Part shown: one piece after another, positions 25,301 through 31,044 of the stretch
Position numbering within the stretch: position 1 is the stretch's first letter
Layout: each line of letters opens with the position of its first letter
DNA from: Ignavibacteria bacterium
GTDB taxonomy: Bacteria > Bacteroidota > Ignavibacteria > Kapaibacteriales > UBA4661
Assembly (NCBI GenBank): GCA_014654705.1
Contig: JACVZY010000074.1
Coordinates: 1 to 33,956 of the forward strand
Length of the DNA: 33,956 nucleotides
Reading direction: 5' to 3'
Made by a program: the position numbers and the translations under genes
Notes under the pieces: generated by a model
What the model was told of the DNA's origin: nothing
Seen by the model: only the letters and a program-made list of their open reading frames with translations
Database searches by the model: none

Positions 25301-25503
25301 ATTGTAACGGCAGCCGTCGGACGCAATGTTGCGACGGACTGGTCGTTATTTTTACCGGGCCAGTAGTTAGGAATGCCCCATTGAAGTGGATCTTGCCAAT
25401 CAACAGGTCCCGCACCACCAACGTATGTTTGTGCGCTCATGTTACCGACGAGCGTCAGCACACCGAGCAAACAAGCAAACAGTATGGAAGATATTCGTTT
25501 CAT
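16339..25503 (-). CDS. Giant T9SS-secreted surface protein: about 19 novel repeats, 6 IPT/TIG domains
   Basis: A 3,054-residue protein starting at the ATG at 25503, just before a clean signal peptide (MKRISSILFACLLGVLTLVGNMSAQ, cleaved before TYVGG, written here as 1-25). Residues of about 70-2250 are glycine-, asparagine- and threonine-rich repeats of 100-130 aa. Each has a short stretch like GFNAGILPGARFANPFFGQL followed by a beta-rich run such as LTIG..GTLNL and NTISGTGTIQG; I count about 19. They look like a long beta-helix or fibre; I cannot assign a family. A bridging domain follows (VNQQWNVTQN..VTPLWLAGQEAAGFNRS). Six IPT/TIG domains come next (about 16630-18230), then a type A sorting tail: IRVYPNPVVEAVSVEANLER to VEKIIKN. 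Likely a surface adhesin or fibre; the ligand is unknown. No Shine-Dalgarno site is visible; the leader before the ATG is A-rich. Confidence 0.87.
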   Translation of the reverse strand: MKRISSILFACLLGVLTLVGNMSAQTYVGGAGPVDWQDPLQWGIPNYWPGKNNDQSVATLRPTAAVTINNATPAFRVKQFDLQTAFGVTLNGTGTLTIGALNLNTAVVLTIGPGLNVIIDSVIDGTAGSSINVLAGATLTLRKGVGAPNVQVVEGGTVLGAGTVNSTLVIENGFNNGIFPTGLAGAFINPFVGEVQTQGNFLLNDTYTRAAAHAPLSLGGQLTVTAGVTLTLSQTTPNSLIGTGTIQSQVGGIVILSNGFNAGILPGARFANPFFGQLQALGSFIINSSMTIGTANGTAAQQGILNLNAAGVLVGPAPGTTLTLNGTIANALQGNAAAFLMSTAGSTVVLGPGFNAGTVPARLRFLSGALVTQGPLQWNVTGNVNAFTSTGTLTIGGNLSLIGNGAFAITQVGANSLAATGGARISGQGINTIVQFLPNANNGVIPGDIFSNPFDGGITVNAPFNLVGNLTMGTSSGPFTFANQGSVVTIQPGSTLTLNRNIPGAVLGLPISGAAGSQLPGIAYNSYFQGVSASSVLRLGPGFNGGNAPPADAATAGVATGLTGVVPFLPLPFNNTTEATISSFNGKLILDGSITFDRDLRLGAGAALELNGNYTIAAGRALQLYNSGSNTVSGTGFIQGVAPTSAGAPTRHTFGPVGGTALAAVRTAHGSIVELGPGFNGATIPAVRFANPFQGNFDVSSSGNLSIQGDLVLGVPGTVSYLNFNQAAGFQRYDNPVANTLYTTSGTASLLINANSSLRLNGVARASVYGAAANRPGVAPANTIQGTNITSRLIIGAGHGNNNNVYARTTNATFLAAPFNGSLEFDSFTVLGTDATIGVNSQIVLGADLVVTGASIRNIADTEFPLTTAGARNDQTPTGKTLTLLNQGANTITGLGTIQAGTGNTVLLGANANGSILPAARFANPYFGTIGTVSAMTMQGFFTLGGVRDGVSNVNPAAAFVSSGFMALGGKLTVDNGSVLTVSNATVNPIVAYNPLTFSLGQPLFENQTNGTASLDANPTGEIVLMEGLASGENPRQGGAIYTVANNFFGTAAGPTAAGSIPSRSNMRGDVFASPFNGRLTIGASPNGATSRFNLTTGTLTLGPTARLNLVSPLYVSSASAALTPAAFSNGYPRLVLNMTGANSLLGTTTGSFIQSSVGSFSGFANGNNFIISGGNAASATGGTVTLGTGFNAGVLSGERFGDASGFSGRLLLPPTGNFTLTSDLIMMAPSAGSALTPGLKTLNYGILDLGGPSGTTALTVADGITLSLGTTGTYTLNNTGRALQGTGTIQGATNNARVIFNGNSGAAAFTNSMHVTAANLAVPFNGRLEIVTNNTAFVVGNLTIGAPNTANGILNINSDPTVAVPPFNRPLFIPAGVSSIQINNTSPVAVVLPGNGSITSTTNLGSIILGPNALANIIPATQLASPFIGRLIVATTGTGTSGAFALNADLRLANDFASRNAPGARNGYLGVFSPINIASGINLIVQNTSEQSLYGDLTVGSTAKIQGADGNANVRFLAGVFPFAGNNNIVPGTLFATPYNGRVSLESPLANTTGYHLYGGLTLGAAGTSNGFLSVSGATLYLAASTGGTVTGTEATLTINNTLPVEQVLPGGGAIYPKGETGGNANGRNSRWIFGTGSLAGIVPFHKSTNGNALFTATTLPVNSVWVQNGINGTIITPNASVTATNASVSFVNGGTLIVGGTGTASTTAELVLSNAAQRLTIASHHADALSGIGAIRATVTDATVRFGPADVAVSPNAGIIPGANFASNFLGSIAYQAPMSQTGIIRLGDGSATTGRLLALNTAGALYTIGANATLDLRTVTNGVGNTSATAIAGGLVAAAGATSTLILHPNFETNVAVGTPTPSLINQGRVLLASPFNGVLITSTGTTNLNFGNLTIGTTGALEMGGDFVVLVERTLTMNQNTANSFRRTGTTGLLLANPTAAAVVTNPATVVLGPTFNNRVLPVNLLGSTSGVSNEFGVLSATPAIGNPPASLLQVNGGDQLTLSGSSSALTTPANFTVRGDLDFTNAGGGIIIPASTTMTALYGFTAAATTAPVSRGYVQGTNGAGATQSVLAIGAATRTVGNELNANSPTIGGIRNAAVATVPAFTGLLRFLGNGAINGVTVTLGTTSALDLPLANSSLNIQATSTLNMLNQGTNSYTFASGAAINGTAATSSVNLGAGFNGGLLPGAGFTAAGFQGNLTMGGGAAAPGGPLTLSSNLTIGNAGIFNFVGNANKLTLGAFNIVVAGTLSNSGTTQYFVTNGVGTAGLGNVGNVTFPVGPSATVFAPININNNGSPAIFSVRALTAVSQAAPFATGSAVLRQPIVNQQWNVTQNTNVTPGFSVTVTPLWLAGQEAAGFNRSLAVTNAFTTTSGTISSGAGAAASDPNFTGYFRSGVTITQIATNNLNNTPILVSSQPIPAILNFTPPAQSSGATLTITGNRFAPGATVRLGGVLVPAANVTLVPGGTSGIDTLRVIVPSTAASGDVVVTQTGGSSTRSGFTFLGAPLQLPVIRTVTPSPIPAGLGDVEVTITGTAFGVLTPRVVAVGSGITSTITPSANSTTRLVVTVPGNVVRNIGSVVFTVTSLDRLPVSTTVTVSTPPALVLTSLAPASTSGNLRAFTISVNGNNFSAQSLFSLGSTSLRVMGVIRNSDGTLTALVEVPVGAVSGNLNVLNLNGQSASLPFVINSLPRPVITNVSPNILPPGSPNTIITVNGRNLIPGATVSFNGQQLTGVQLTGDSLLTFTIPAALLVTPDLGVLTITNPDGQSIGYRLPVTVGAPGTVSVTGVTPTTTVASVSAFSITINGNGFAGTPRVFLGGQALTVVSTSGNQLVVNVPGNLNIPGTFALQVVNPSGVSSNSTMFTIAPSVDPATLPAINSVTPRSGLVTAGVQTNITIAGINFAQGAVVRLGSVQLAIVGAITANQIVATIPSTINLPATYTLTVTNPNGGVASQAYVLAGTSVSNEPLAGIRVYPNPVVEAVSVEANLERAAKVVITVTNSLGQRVMVVEQNAAAGFFSRSLNINSLPSGAYMVEITDGARRSVEKIIKN
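18790..25390 (-). repeat. Intragenic repeat region of giant surface protein 2
   Basis: About 19 units of 300-390 bases, recognised at protein level by GFNxGxxPxxxFAxPFxGxL, LTIG and TGTIQ elements. Unlike the array in giant protein 1, the units are only loosely alike at DNA level and vary in length, which suggests an old expansion. Confidence 0.75.
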
Positions 25504-25625
25504 AGAAACTTTTAGTTTAATTAGATGAATGGTTTTGAAAAACCATAAAAAAGACGAATTAACCAAGCGGAGTTTAGTGGTGTTATCGCTGTTTCTTCGT
25601 GCTTGTCACATTTTTTCAAATGTGT

Positions 25626-25645
25626 AACCATTTGGGGGAATGGTT
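25626..25645. other. Hairpin with G6 loop upstream of giant gene 2
   Basis: AACCATT, loop TGGGGG, AATGGTT: a perfect 7-bp stem about 125 bases before the start of giant protein 2. It could be an operator or leader structure; no function can be assigned. Confidence 0.4.
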
Positions 25646-25983
25646 GTTTTTCGAGAAACGGGACGACATTTTGCCTCTAAACGGTGGACACCAATAATGC
25701 AGGACAACTCGGGGGGTCGTTGGGATGTTGTGTTGCTATGCTCGTATATCCTGCGCGGATGTTATCTAGCTGGAACCTCGTGCGCTATCATTGTTCTCTA
25801 CTCAGTTGTTGCTAAAAGCAAAGACGAGCCAAGAGCAGGAGCGCAATACACGGGGCTACATACAACCTCCCAGAAATTTGTGGATAAAATGTGTCAACAT
25901 GGAATTAGATGCTTGCTGTTATGGGGTTCCAAAGTAAGGGTAAAAATAGTAGTATAGCCACGCAAAATACAAAAAGCCTAGCA

Positions 25984-26007
25984 CATACAAAAAAGGTTTT
26001 TTGTATG
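25984..26007. other. Perfect AT-rich palindrome
   Basis: CATACAAAAAA, GG, TTTTTTGTATG: 11-bp arms. It resembles a terminator stem of pure A/T pairs but no gene ends at it on either strand. It may be a protein-binding dyad. Confidence 0.4.
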
Positions 26008-26190
26008 CTGATTGGAGAAGTGTGTGCCTGTCAGATGTTCAGACGTGGAACGTTGCCTAGGACGGCGACACTTAACCACACGGAGCAATATTGTTTAGTT
26101 TTTGTGAAGTACAACTACAACCGATGATTGTGATAGAAATACTGTGAACAAATATGATAAAATTTTACGAATTGCGGTAGTGCCTGAAGG

Positions 26191-26230
26191 TAAGTTTTTT
26201 GGGTGACCGAAAGTCACGGTATTGCAGGGC
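26191..26230. repeat. Hairpin-bearing short repeat, copy A
   Basis: About 40 bases centred on GTGAC, CGAAA, GTCAC (26203-26217), with flanks TAAG-TTTTTT before and GCAGGGC after. The same arrangement recurs at 26558-26593. Confidence 0.5.
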
Positions 26231-26460
26231 TTTGACATCGAAAACAATACAAAAATAGTTATTGCTGAAATGATTGCTTATTTCGGTCAAAAGCAGAGTC
26301 ATGGGGGGACAACGCTGGAGCGGAGCATTTTGGGGCACTATGCTTCGCCGTAGCGATGAGACGTAGGTGCATCGATGCGATGGAGCGCTGCATTGATGCG
26401 TGTTGTTATGCTTGGATATGCTTGCGTGAACCAAATATGTCGAAAAATGTGTTGCAATGT

Positions 26461-26479
26461 TGCACAGATAATCTGTGCA
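26461..26479. other. Perfect 19-base dyad
   Basis: TGCACAGAT, A, ATCTGTGCA. It has the size and symmetry of a dimeric regulator site, but is far from any start codon (over 400 bases from the proS stop and nearly 1 kb from the giant gene start). Confidence 0.4.
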
Positions 26480-26557
26480 GGTGCTTAATCAAGTGTTGTT
26501 GTCATTAGGGTAAGTACAATATACAACCTTGCGAGGTTTTTCCACCGTTACCGGAAG

Positions 26558-26593
26558 TAACTTTCTTCCATGACCAAAAGTCATAGGCAGGGC
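26558..26593. repeat. Hairpin-bearing short repeat, copy B
   Basis: ATGAC, CAAAA, GTCAT (26570-26584), flanked by TAAC-TTTCTT and GCAGGGC like copy A, with a four-base gap. The stem change G-C to A-T is compensated on both sides, so the hairpin itself seems to be conserved. Confidence 0.5.
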
Positions 26594-26737
26594 GGTAAAA
26601 TTCTGTGCAGTATGAAGATAATGCGTGCAGAACTCATAAATGGAGAGTGTAGAACCAGCAAAAAAAGCAAAATTATACCCGCACCCTGCTCTATTTTTGC
26701 TGAGAACTGCTCGAACAACAAGTCGTCCATCTTCTCC

Positions 26738-26890
26738 GCAGCACAGACATTTTTGTCTGTACCCTTATTTTTGTCTGTACTCTTACGCACCTTCTTCGGG
26801 GCGTCGCAAGGATGGACGACCACATCACTGTTTTTGTCAAACCGATGCGCTATTGCACATTAAGAACACAGACAGAAATGTCTGTGCTAC
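26738..26890. repeat. REPIN-like inverted hairpin doublet, copy 3 (expanded)
   Basis: Outer arms at 26738-26760 (foot GCAG, hairpin loop TTTT) and 26867-26890 (ending GTGCTAC). The spacer is about 106 bases, longer than in the other copies. It contains a partial duplicate of the hairpin half (ATTTTTGTCTGTAC at 26768-26781) and a separate inverted pair, GTCGTCCAT (26723-26731) with ATGGACGAC. The element begins 23 bases after the proS stop. Confidence 0.75.
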
Positions 26891-26912
26891 GAAAGAAGTT
26901 TATCGCATTTTT

Positions 26913-28412
26913 TTAATACGCCACAGCAAAGAGTACGCGCTGCCGGGAAGGCTTGCCGGAATAAATACATGTGCCTTCTTCTAATGCAGAGTCCAAAGGA
27001 ATACAGCGAATCGTAGCTTTGGTTTCTTCTTTGATTTTGAGTTCGGTTTCGGTTGTGCCGTCCCAGTGCGCCAGCGCAAAGCCGCCTTTCTGCTCCATCA
27101 TGCTTTTGAACTCGGCATAATCGTCCACAGGGCGCATGTTAGCGGTACGGAAGGCAAGTGCTTTATTGTAGAGGTTGGCTTGAATTTCCTCCAGAAGCGC
27201 AGCAACAGTGTTTTCGATGCCATCTATCTGCGCGACCGTCTTTGCGCCTTCTTCGCCACGCTCTTTGTCGCGACGCGAGACCTCGATGGTGCCATTTTGT
27301 AAATCGCGCTCGCCTAGCGCAAGACGCACCGGCACACCGCGCAATTCCCAATCGGCAAACTTGAAACCGGGTGTTAAACTATCGCGCGTGTCATATTTGA
27401 CGGCGATGCCCTTTGCCTGAAGCGCTTTTTGAATCTCGGCTACTTTGGCAGAGATAGCAGTAAGCTGCTCTTCATTTTTGTAAATCGGCACAATGACTGC
27501 TTGTATCGGAGCCAGACGCGGCGGCACGACCAAGCCGTTATCGTCGGAGTGCGCCATAATGAGCGCACCCATCAGTCGTGTGCTCACACCCCACGAGGTT
27601 CCCCAGACGTATTCGAGCTGATTGTTTTTGTTGGAGAACTGCACATCGAATGCTTTGGCAAAATTCTGCCCCAAAAAGTGCGAGGTTCCCGCTTGAAGAG
27701 CCTTCCCGTCTTGCATCATTGCCTCGATACAGAAGGTTTCTTCCGCTCCGGCGAATCGCTCATTTGCGGTCTTGACGCCTTTGATGACAGGCACTGCCAT
27801 CACATTTTCTGCGAACTCGGCATACACATCCAGCATTTGGCGCGTTTCGGCGAGTGCTTCTTCGGCACTTGCGTGTGCGGTGTGCCCTTCTTGCCAGAGG
27901 AATTCCGTAGTGCGCAGAAAGAGTCGCGTCCGCATCTCCCAGCGCACGACGTTTGCCCATTGGTTGACCAAAAGCGGCAAGTCACGGTAGGACTGAATCC
28001 AGTTTTTGTAGGTGTTCCAGATAACCGCTTCGGAGGTAGGGCGCACGATGAGTTCTTCTTCCAGTTTTGATTCCGGATCCACCATAAGCGCACCCTTTTT
28101 GTTCGGGTCGTTTTTCAGGCGGTAGTGCGTTACCACAGCACATTCTTTGGCAAAGCCCTCAGCATGACCTTCTTCTTTTTCGAGAAAACTTTTCGGGACA
28201 AAGAGCGGGAAATAGGCGTTGGTGTGTCCGGTCTCTTTGAAGCGTTTGTCCAGCGCTTGTTGCATTTTTTCCCAAATGGAATAACCGTAGGGTTTGATGA
28301 CCATACAGCCGCGCACGGCGGAATTTTCCGCAAGGTCGGCGCGTTTCACAAGGTCGTTGTACCACTCGGAGTAGTTCTCACTGCGTTTTGGAAGGGCGTT
28401 TTTGCTGCTCAT
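26913..28412 (-). CDS. proS: Prolyl-tRNA synthetase, eukaryote/archaeal-like type
   Basis: A 499-residue class II synthetase that charges tRNA-Pro with proline. It is the short ProRS type without the bacterial INS editing domain. Motif 2 is at about 156-180 ([20 protein letters not shown]), motif 3 at about 268-290 ([20 protein letters not shown]), and the anticodon-binding domain at about 300-405 ([31 protein letters not shown]). The C-terminal domain ends in the conserved single Tyr (RVLFAVAY). The zinc-site cysteines of that domain are only partly kept: C at RCIP and C at TCIYSG, where a second Cys of the last pair would be expected in place of Ser. The gene appears monocistronic, with REPIN-like elements both before (28518-28578) and after it (26738-26890). 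Confidence 0.97.
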   Translation of the reverse strand: MSSKNALPKRSENYSEWYNDLVKRADLAENSAVRGCMVIKPYGYSIWEKMQQALDKRFKETGHTNAYFPLFVPKSFLEKEEGHAEGFAKECAVVTHYRLKNDPNKKGALMVDPESKLEEELIVRPTSEAVIWNTYKNWIQSYRDLPLLVNQWANVVRWEMRTRLFLRTTEFLWQEGHTAHASAEEALAETRQMLDVYAEFAENVMAVPVIKGVKTANERFAGAEETFCIEAMMQDGKALQAGTSHFLGQNFAKAFDVQFSNKNNQLEYVWGTSWGVSTRLMGALIMAHSDDNGLVVPPRLAPIQAVIVPIYKNEEQLTAISAKVAEIQKALQAKGIAVKYDTRDSLTPGFKFADWELRGVPVRLALGERDLQNGTIEVSRRDKERGEEGAKTVAQIDGIENTVAALLEEIQANLYNKALAFRTANMRPVDDYAEFKSMMEQKGGFALAHWDGTTETELKIKEETKATIRCIPLDSALEEGTCIYSGKPSRQRVLFAVAY

Positions 28413-28464
28413 GTAGTATTCGGGGAAGTAAGATGTTAAATTTTTGGTTCTCTTTGGACTTCTT

Positions 28465-28472
28465 CAAAAATA
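28465..28472 (-). promoter_or_regulatory. Candidate -7 element of proS
   Basis: Minus-strand TATTTTTG fits TAnnTTTG, 53 bases before the proS start. The nearest upstream TTG is only 15 bases away, so the -33 match is poor. Confidence 0.35.
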
Positions 28473-28517
28473 ACGTTACCACTTCTTCAATCATAGCACA
28501 GAACTTTGTTCTTGACC

Positions 28518-28578
28518 GTAGCACAGACATTCTTGTCTGTGAGGCTTCAAGTGACACAGACAAGAATGTCTGTGCTAC
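28518..28578. repeat. REPIN-like inverted hairpin doublet, copy 4 (most compact)
   Basis: Arms 28518-28541 and 28555-28578 are perfectly inverted over 24 bases, with a spacer of only 13 bases. The left arm is GTAG followed by CACAGACA, loop TTCT, TGTCTGTG. The right flank (ACCGAAGCC) is shared with copy 1. It lies 69 bases after the M48 protease stop and upstream of proS. Confidence 0.9.
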
Positions 28579-28647
28579 CGAAGCCGGAAGGTTTTGATAC
28601 GTTATTTTTGGGCAATCCTTTTTGCTGAAGTATGCGTCGCAAATATA

Positions 28648-29703
28648 CTACTTCTCGAAACGTTTACGCATATTTTCTGCAATGGTCTTAGCGGTATCGG
28701 CGGCAGAAGCGGCTATGTCGCTCACTTTTTCGACGAGTGGGTCGCTGGACTGGGTTAAATCTTCTTTGTATTTGCGGGCTGCTGATTTGATATTATCCAC
28801 AACGCTTTCTTGCTTCGCATCTTCGGGCGTGGCGTAATGCGGTGCATCGTAAGCACGAGTAGCAGATTCGCCGTCCTGCGCGAAGCCACCACTCAGGATG
28901 CGCCCATATTCACCTGCGTCCACCCATTTTTTTAGCTCGACCAATCGCAGCACGGGGAAAGGATGCGTCTCGCCCAGAAGATTCAGGATTTTATGCACAC
29001 TGTCCATCATCGTGCCGCCAGACTCGTACTCATACGCCTGCGCAAAAAATTCGTTGATGTTCATTTCCGACACGTGCCGTCCGCCTGCGAGTTTCATCTC
29101 CAGCGTATAACATACCTCCGGGTCTTGAACGACGAGCAGCCCCGCACGGTCGCACGAGAGTTCGCTCTTACGATACCACTCCATCAGCGCCATACGAATA
29201 GCCATCACGGCTGCTCCGCCAAGCGGGATATTGGAGAGTATCGGCATGGTGAAATTGGTCAGCATAACCAATAGCGTGGAATACAGCAGATGTCCCGATA
29301 GGCAATGTCCGATTTCGTGGGCTATCACCGCCAAAAGTTCATCGTCGGTGAGCGTGTCCAGAAGCGAGGAATTAAGCATGATGAACGGCTTTTCCATGCC
29401 GACGGCGCGTGCGTTGACAAAAGGGCTGGCAGAAATGTACAGTTCCGGCGGATTCTTCACATCCAATACCCCGCACGCCTCGCGGAAAAGTTTGTACACC
29501 TTCGCAAATTGCCGCTCCGAGACGCGCACCGCCGAGGAAAGCGCCACCAGCCGAAGTGAACGCTCGGTGGTATTGCCGACCATTTTTTGCAGGAGCATAT
29601 CCAAGCCCGGAATGGACTGCAAGGTAGAAAGTGCAGCACGGTCTGCGGGATGCTCCCACGCACGAGGGCTGATATTGGGGAAAATAACTTTTGTACGAGC
29701 CAT
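28648..29703 (-). CDS. M48-family zinc metalloprotease
   Basis: A 351-residue protein from the ATG at 29703; an in-frame upstream extension to 29766 has no support. The zinc site is complete: H129-E130-x-x-H133 in AVIAHEIGHCLSGH, with E181 as third ligand in RKSELSCDRAGLLV, the usual M48 arrangement (HtpX/Oma1-like). One hydrophobic stretch (140-176) can give one or two membrane passes. The N-terminal 80 residues resemble those of soluble or peripheral M48 proteins with an FPxISPRAWEHPADRAAL start. The C-terminal 60 residues are Ala/Lys/Asp-rich and probably helical. It follows the Yip1-like gene on the same strand with a 185-base gap, so the two may be co-transcribed. Likely a membrane-associated housekeeping protease; the substrate is unknown. 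Confidence 0.93.
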   Translation of the reverse strand: MARTKVIFPNISPRAWEHPADRAALSTLQSIPGLDMLLQKMVGNTTERSLRLVALSSAVRVSERQFAKVYKLFREACGVLDVKNPPELYISASPFVNARAVGMEKPFIMLNSSLLDTLTDDELLAVIAHEIGHCLSGHLLYSTLLVMLTNFTMPILSNIPLGGAAVMAIRMALMEWYRKSELSCDRAGLLVVQDPEVCYTLEMKLAGGRHVSEMNINEFFAQAYEYESGGTMMDSVHKILNLLGETHPFPVLRLVELKKWVDAGEYGRILSGGFAQDGESATRAYDAPHYATPEDAKQESVVDNIKSAARKYKEDLTQSSDPLVEKVSDIAASAADTAKTIAENMRKRFEK

Positions 29704-29763
29704 AGTGAGAGAAAAAATGAGAAAATGAAGAAGATGATGCAATTCCGAGCACAGTGACGAAAT

Positions 29764-29795
29764 CAAACATTGTGAATGAGAATTTTCGCACGCAA
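29764..29795 (-). promoter_or_regulatory. Candidate promoter for the M48 protease
   Basis: -33 TTG (29793-29795), a 21-base spacer, then AATGTTTG (29764-29771), which matches 7 of 8 positions of the T-A-n-n-T-T-T-G plus spacing pattern. If real, the protease is not strictly dependent on the upstream Yip1 gene. Confidence 0.3.
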
Positions 29796-29888
29796 CTTGG
29801 AGTACGAGTGAAAGTTCGCATAACTACTGACTTCATCCTGCTGAACGAACTTCCGTTCGGGCTCCAAAAGAGCGTTTTTGCGGAAGAC

Positions 29889-30656
29889 TTAGCTCATAAA
29901 ACTCGACATTGCCCATGCAAAGCTGCCAAAGAGCATGAGCGTGATAGCAAGCGCCGTTACACCGATGCCGATACCCTGCCCCCGCGACATACCCACGTGC
30001 TTTGCGACGACTATTCCGGCGATAACGTATTCCCAAATAGTAAAGGGATTGATGCGCCCCAAGAATTGCAGCAAATACGGGCTGTCGGTGGCGTTGATAA
30101 AAAGAGTCGGCGAGGGTGATGCGCTGATAGAATTGGCAGCAAACTGCATCAGCCCCGTCAGAACATATCCCAGTGCGGCAATGGAAGCGGTGTAGTTCAC
30201 AAGCGCCACAATAACAAGCGCCGGAGGCGGTTCGCTATTGAAGAGACGCTGCAGTATCCAAAAGAGAAATCCGTACAAGAACACGGATATGAGCGTAAAA
30301 ATCAGGCTCACGCCAAGTGTCTTCGGTAAAGAAAATTCTTGCTGCTCTTTGAACTTGTCCATTTGCTCTTCAATCTGCCCGTCAGCCATACCCTGTTTTT
30401 TCGCCATTTTCTCGAATCCTTGCGCCTGCATGGTGAACATCTGCCCACGAATGCCGTCGTTGACCGAATAAAGATACTGCACAAAGGTGAAAGCAAACGT
30501 TATCAAAAGCGCTGCCATGACAATCACTTGTGCCGGACGAGTAACGTGCCTCAAAGCAAGTTCTCTCGGTGCGGTGATGATGTCGAGAAAGCCCGAAAGC
30601 CACGCCAAGCGGCTCTCTTCCGCTTCAGAAGTTGGAATTTGTTGCTCTTCGCTCAT
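29889..30656 (-). CDS. Yip1-family integral membrane protein
   Basis: A 255-residue protein with a soluble N-terminus containing the WLSGFLDIITAPRE box typical of bacterial YIP1 proteins (19-32). Five likely membrane segments lie near 43-64, 113-137, 147-172, 205-223 and 229-252. A hydrophilic helical loop (70-108, rich in K/E/Q/M) separates the first two. The NPFTIWEYVIAGIVVAKHV stretch (203-221) is also family-typical. The function of bacterial Yip1 proteins is not known. It is divergent from the chemoreceptor gene and upstream of the M48 protease. No clear promoter or Shine-Dalgarno site was seen. Confidence 0.85.
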   Translation of the reverse strand: MSEEQQIPTSEAEESRLAWLSGFLDIITAPRELALRHVTRPAQVIVMAALLITFAFTFVQYLYSVNDGIRGQMFTMQAQGFEKMAKKQGMADGQIEEQMDKFKEQQEFSLPKTLGVSLIFTLISVFLYGFLFWILQRLFNSEPPPALVIVALVNYTASIAALGYVLTGLMQFAANSISASPSPTLFINATDSPYLLQFLGRINPFTIWEYVIAGIVVAKHVGMSRGQGIGIGVTALAITLMLFGSFAWAMSSFMS

Positions 30657-31044
30657 GGTAGTGTAGCAATGTAAGGTTGTGAAAAAATGGTATGATTTAT
30701 GCTATAAATACGAACGTCGTGGGATGCAAAGAAAAGAAACGTGAGGACGACACAGTTGTTGATTTTTTTCACGCAGACGCTCTTGGAAGCGTTCCAAGAG
30801 GCGTTACGATATAGGCTTTGAACGCACAAAAATACAAAATGTTTCCGCGCAGACAAGACTTTACTGGAATTTAGGTGATTGAAAAAAATCCTGTGTCTGA
30901 AAGGGAAAATTATGTAGTTTTACGCCTTATCAGGCTTATATCAACAGCTATTCCGTCAGCAAGTGTGTAGTACATCGTGTGTACTTTCTTCCCATATTCT
31001 ATCTTCCTCTCACTTTCTCTTTCACATTCTACGGGGTTTTGACA
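30657..31044. other. Divergent intergenic region between the Yip1 and chemoreceptor genes
   Basis: About 390 bases that must hold the start signals for both genes. A strong dyad lies at 30777-30804. No exact TAnnTTTG with a -33 partner was found on either strand. The nearest is TAGTTTTA on the plus strand near 30916, which is too weak to call. Confidence 0.5.
30777..30804. promoter_or_regulatory. Strong dyad between divergent genes
   Basis: CTCTTGGAA, loop GCG, TTCCAAGAG is a perfect 9-bp stem (30780-30800), extendable by ACG/GCGT with one bulged G. There is no U-run on either side, so it is more likely a protein-binding site or mRNA leader structure than a terminator. Confidence 0.5.

Larger units (their letters stand above)
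25504..26737. other. Gene-free stretch between giant gene 2 and the proS region
   Basis: About 1.2 kb with no credible gene. The open frames here (for example plus strand 25640-25957) have no recognisable domain, ribosome site or coding-like composition. It holds several dyads, listed separately: 25626-25645, 25984-26007, two related hairpin repeats at 26191-26230 and 26558-26593, and a palindrome at 26461-26479. GCATCGATGCG-like elements recur at 26373 and 26391. It must contain the promoter of giant gene 2, but I found no clear TAnnTTTG with a -33 partner near that start. Confidence 0.6.

Noticed and set aside
25504-25566. Upstream extension of giant protein 2 by 21 residues
   Set aside because: A textbook signal peptide begins exactly at the ATG at 25503; the extension would add a second hydrophobic piece in front.
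25640-25957. A 105-codon open frame in the gene-free stretch
   Set aside because: No similarity to any family I know, no ribosome site, and no coding-like composition; I treat the region as non-coding.
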